A DNA stretch of 64,000 nt from Geomonas anaerohicana (GTDB taxonomy: Bacteria; Desulfobacterota; Desulfuromonadia; Geobacterales; Geobacteraceae). Positions within the stretch are counted from its first letter, which is position 1, and every line of letters starts with the position of its first letter. Under the pieces are notes generated by a model. It ran no database searches. It was not told the DNA's origin and saw nothing but the letters and a program-made list of their open reading frames with translations. The position numbers were made by a program, and so were the translations under genes. Below are positions 62,386 through 64,000 of this stretch, piece by piece. The stretch covers positions 186,001-250,000 of the forward strand of contig NZ_JAEMHL010000008.1 in the NCBI RefSeq assembly GCF_016458305.1, read 5' to 3'.

Positions 62386-62544
62386 GACTGACTCCTTTGC
62401 CTCTAAGGCAACAGCAGTTGATGCGAAGCTCTCATTCGCACCTGTATGTGTGTACAACATTCACCAGGATTATCAACCGGGCCATGAGGACGGCGACCCG
62501 AATCCTCCTCGGCCAGGTGAGAGAAGTGAGTAGCCCCGGGGAGG

Positions 62545-62573
62545 TTGACAGTGCGGATATCCGTGCTTACGTT
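62545..62573 (+). promoter_or_regulatory. Candidate lon promoter
   Basis: TTGACA (62545-62550), 17 bases, TACGTT (62568-62573). The transcript would start about 25 bases before the lon ATG. No CIRCE element seen. Confidence 0.45.
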
Positions 62574-62601
62574 TTATTAAAACCACACCAGGAGTCTCAT
62601 C

Positions 62602-64000
62602 ATGAGCGAACAGGATGTTGAAATAGTCGAAGCAGAAGTGAACGGCAAAGAGCACGGGGGCGGTCTGGTGCTTGCTTCGGAGGTCCTGCCACTTGGACTT
62701 CCCATCATCCCGCTGCGGCCGCGTCCCGCGTTCCCCAACATGCTGGTACCGATGGTACTGAACGACCCGAACCAGGTACAGGCGATCAAGCGAGCCATGG
62801 AAACACCGGGGCAGGCGATCGGCCTTGTGCTGGTGAAGGATCCGGACAAGCCCGACGGCGCCGACAACCTGCACAAGGTCGGTGTCGCCGGCAAGATCGT
62901 CAAGATGATGCACCTCGACGACCAAAGCGCCCAGTTCCTGCTCAACACGCTGGAGCGCTTCACCATGGTAGAACTGCACGACCACGATGGCGCCCTCTTC
63001 GCCGGCGTGAACTATCAGTTCGGCACCGAGCTTTCCGTCAATCCGGAACTAAAGGCGTATTCCATGGCGGTAGTCAGCACCTTGAAGGAGCTGGTGCAGA
63101 TCAATCCGCTGTACTCCGAGGAAATCAAGATGTTCCTCGGGCGGTCCAGCATCGACGACCCAGGCAAACTTGCCGATTTCGCCGCCAGCCTTACCTCCGC
63201 GGACGGGCAGGACCTGCAGCGGGTGCTGGAACTCTTCGACGTGCGCAAGAGGATCGATCTCGTGCTCACCCTGCTCAAGAAGGAGCTGGAAGTATCCCGG
63301 TTGCAGACCAAGATCACCAAGCAGATTGAGGAGAAGATCAGCCAGCAGCAGCGTGAGTTCTTCCTGCGCGAGCAGTTGAAGGCGATCAAGAAGGAATTGG
63401 GGCTGGAAAAGGAAGGAAAAGCAGCCGAGGCAGAGAAGTTCGAAGAGCGCCTGAAGCATCTCAAACTGAACGACGAGGCACAGCGTGTCGTCGCCGAGGA
63501 GTTGGAGAAATTCAAATTGCTGGAACCGGCCTCCCCCGAGTACCACGTTACCCGCAATTACCTGGACTGGCTCACCATCCTCCCCTGGGGCAAGTACAGC
63601 AAGGACTCTTTCAACGTCGACCGGGCCCGGAAGATCCTGGACCGGGATCACCATGGTCTGAACGACGTCAAAGACAGGATCACGGAGTTCGTTGCCGTGG
63701 GCAAGATGAAAGGTGACATCTCCGGTTCCATCCTGTGCCTGGTCGGTCCTCCGGGTGTCGGTAAGACCTCCATCGGCAAAAGCATCGCCGACGCCTTGGG
63801 GCGCTCCTTCTTCCGGTTCTCGTTAGGTGGCATGCGCGACGAGGCCGAGATCAAGGGGCACCGGCGCACCTACATCGGCGCCATGCCCGGAAAGTTTGTC
63901 CAGGCCATGAAGAGCGCCGGCACCGCCAACCCCGTGCTCATGCTGGACGAAATCGACAAGATCGGTGCGTCGTTCCAGGGGGATCCTGCCTCCGCCCTGT
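62602..64000 (+). CDS. lon: ATP-dependent protease Lon (3' end cut by window)
   Basis: 466 residues visible from ATG 62602 (MSEQDVEIVEAEVNG), with AGGAG upstream. The Lon substrate-binding N domain (LGLPIIPLRPRPAFPNMLVPM) and a coiled-coil linker (QREFFLREQLKAIKKELG, a Lon signature) are followed by the ATPase with Walker A GPPGVGKTS near residue 380, FSLGGMRDEAEIKGHRRTYIGAMPG and Walker B MLDEIDKIG. The proteolytic Ser/Lys dyad domain lies beyond the window. It degrades damaged proteins in the cytoplasm. Confidence 0.95.
   Translation, partial: MSEQDVEIVEAEVNGKEHGGGLVLASEVLPLGLPIIPLRPRPAFPNMLVPMVLNDPNQVQAIKRAMETPGQAIGLVLVKDPDKPDGADNLHKVGVAGKIVKMMHLDDQSAQFLLNTLERFTMVELHDHDGALFAGVNYQFGTELSVNPELKAYSMAVVSTLKELVQINPLYSEEIKMFLGRSSIDDPGKLADFAASLTSADGQDLQRVLELFDVRKRIDLVLTLLKKELEVSRLQTKITKQIEEKISQQQREFFLREQLKAIKKELGLEKEGKAAEAEKFEERLKHLKLNDEAQRVVAEELEKFKLLEPASPEYHVTRNYLDWLTILPWGKYSKDSFNVDRARKILDRDHHGLNDVKDRITEFVAVGKMKGDISGSILCLVGPPGVGKTSIGKSIADALGRSFFRFSLGGMRDEAEIKGHRRTYIGAMPGKFVQAMKSAGTANPVLMLDEIDKIGASFQGDPASAL

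Noticed and set aside
62386-62601. CIRCE or sigma-32 element upstream of lon
   Set aside because: No TTAGCACTC inverted repeat and no CTTGAA/CCCCAT pair was seen; only a sigma-70-like pair.

Overview
The window reads as chromosomal DNA of a GC-rich, anaerobic, motile Gram-negative bacterium. It most resembles a Geobacter/Geomonas-type member of the Desulfuromonadota. This is an inference from gene content (hybrid cluster protein, Wzx/Wzy-type exopolysaccharide locus, Tad pili, a large chemosensory operon, Geobacter-like intergenic repeats); no database search was possible. No rRNA, tRNA, CRISPR array or transposase gene was seen.

Layout. (1) 1-19.1 kb: an extracellular polysaccharide locus, almost all on the minus strand and read from about 19.09 kb down to 1.6 kb. 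In transcription order it holds a polyprenyl-phosphate sugar transferase, a WbpB/WbpD/WbpE-like trio for a di-N-acetylated uronic acid, a FemAB-like transferase, Wza, Wzz, an AAA ATPase with LysM, a kinase-like protein without the Walker A lysine, a DUF354 protein, the Wzx flippase, a Wzy-like polymerase, CapA, an ATP-grasp protein, a glycosyltransferase and a six-hairpin-like protein. A beta-helix protein cut by the window edge faces it across a bidirectional terminator. (2) 19.1-31.7 kb: a Crp/Fnr regulator and a split Tad/Flp pilus locus. tadE, tadE and tadG are on the minus strand; flp, cpaB, cpaC, cpaE, cpaF, tadB, tadC, a 27-residue membrane peptide and a GT-C-like membrane protein are on the plus strand. 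No prepilin peptidase or TadD is present. (3) 31.7-44.0 kb: a chemosensory operon behind a near-consensus sigma-28 promoter: STAS, CheA, CheW, a Cache MCP with a CheR tether, CheR, CheD, CheB, two histidine kinases, a response regulator and a receiver-less CheB. (4) 44.0-52.4 kb: a LysR regulator with a divergent MFS transporter, a 90-residue orphan, the hybrid cluster protein Hcp behind an FNR/HcpR-like site, a Cys/His-rich small protein, and polyphosphate kinase with a histone-H1-like N-terminal tail. (5) 52.4-58.6 kb: a compact cluster of a radical SAM/B12 protein, a class I methyltransferase, a U32-peptidase-like protein and a type III polyketide synthase (minus), facing a second radical SAM/B12 protein (plus). 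(6) 58.6-64 kb: a candidate structured RNA ending in a strong terminator, a REP-like palindrome, an alpha/beta hydrolase, an OmpA lipoprotein, a pirin, a DJ-1/PfpI protein and the 5' part of lon.

How the parts work together. Regions 1-3 are all surface and motility functions: a capsule or EPS probably carrying N-acetylated uronic acid and possibly amino-acid substituents, an adhesive Tad pilus, and a chemosensory pathway whose promoter suggests co-expression with flagella. The strongest candidates for something undescribed are the type III PKS/U32/radical SAM cluster, the adjacent structured RNA, and the CapA + ATP-grasp + FemAB module inside the EPS operon.
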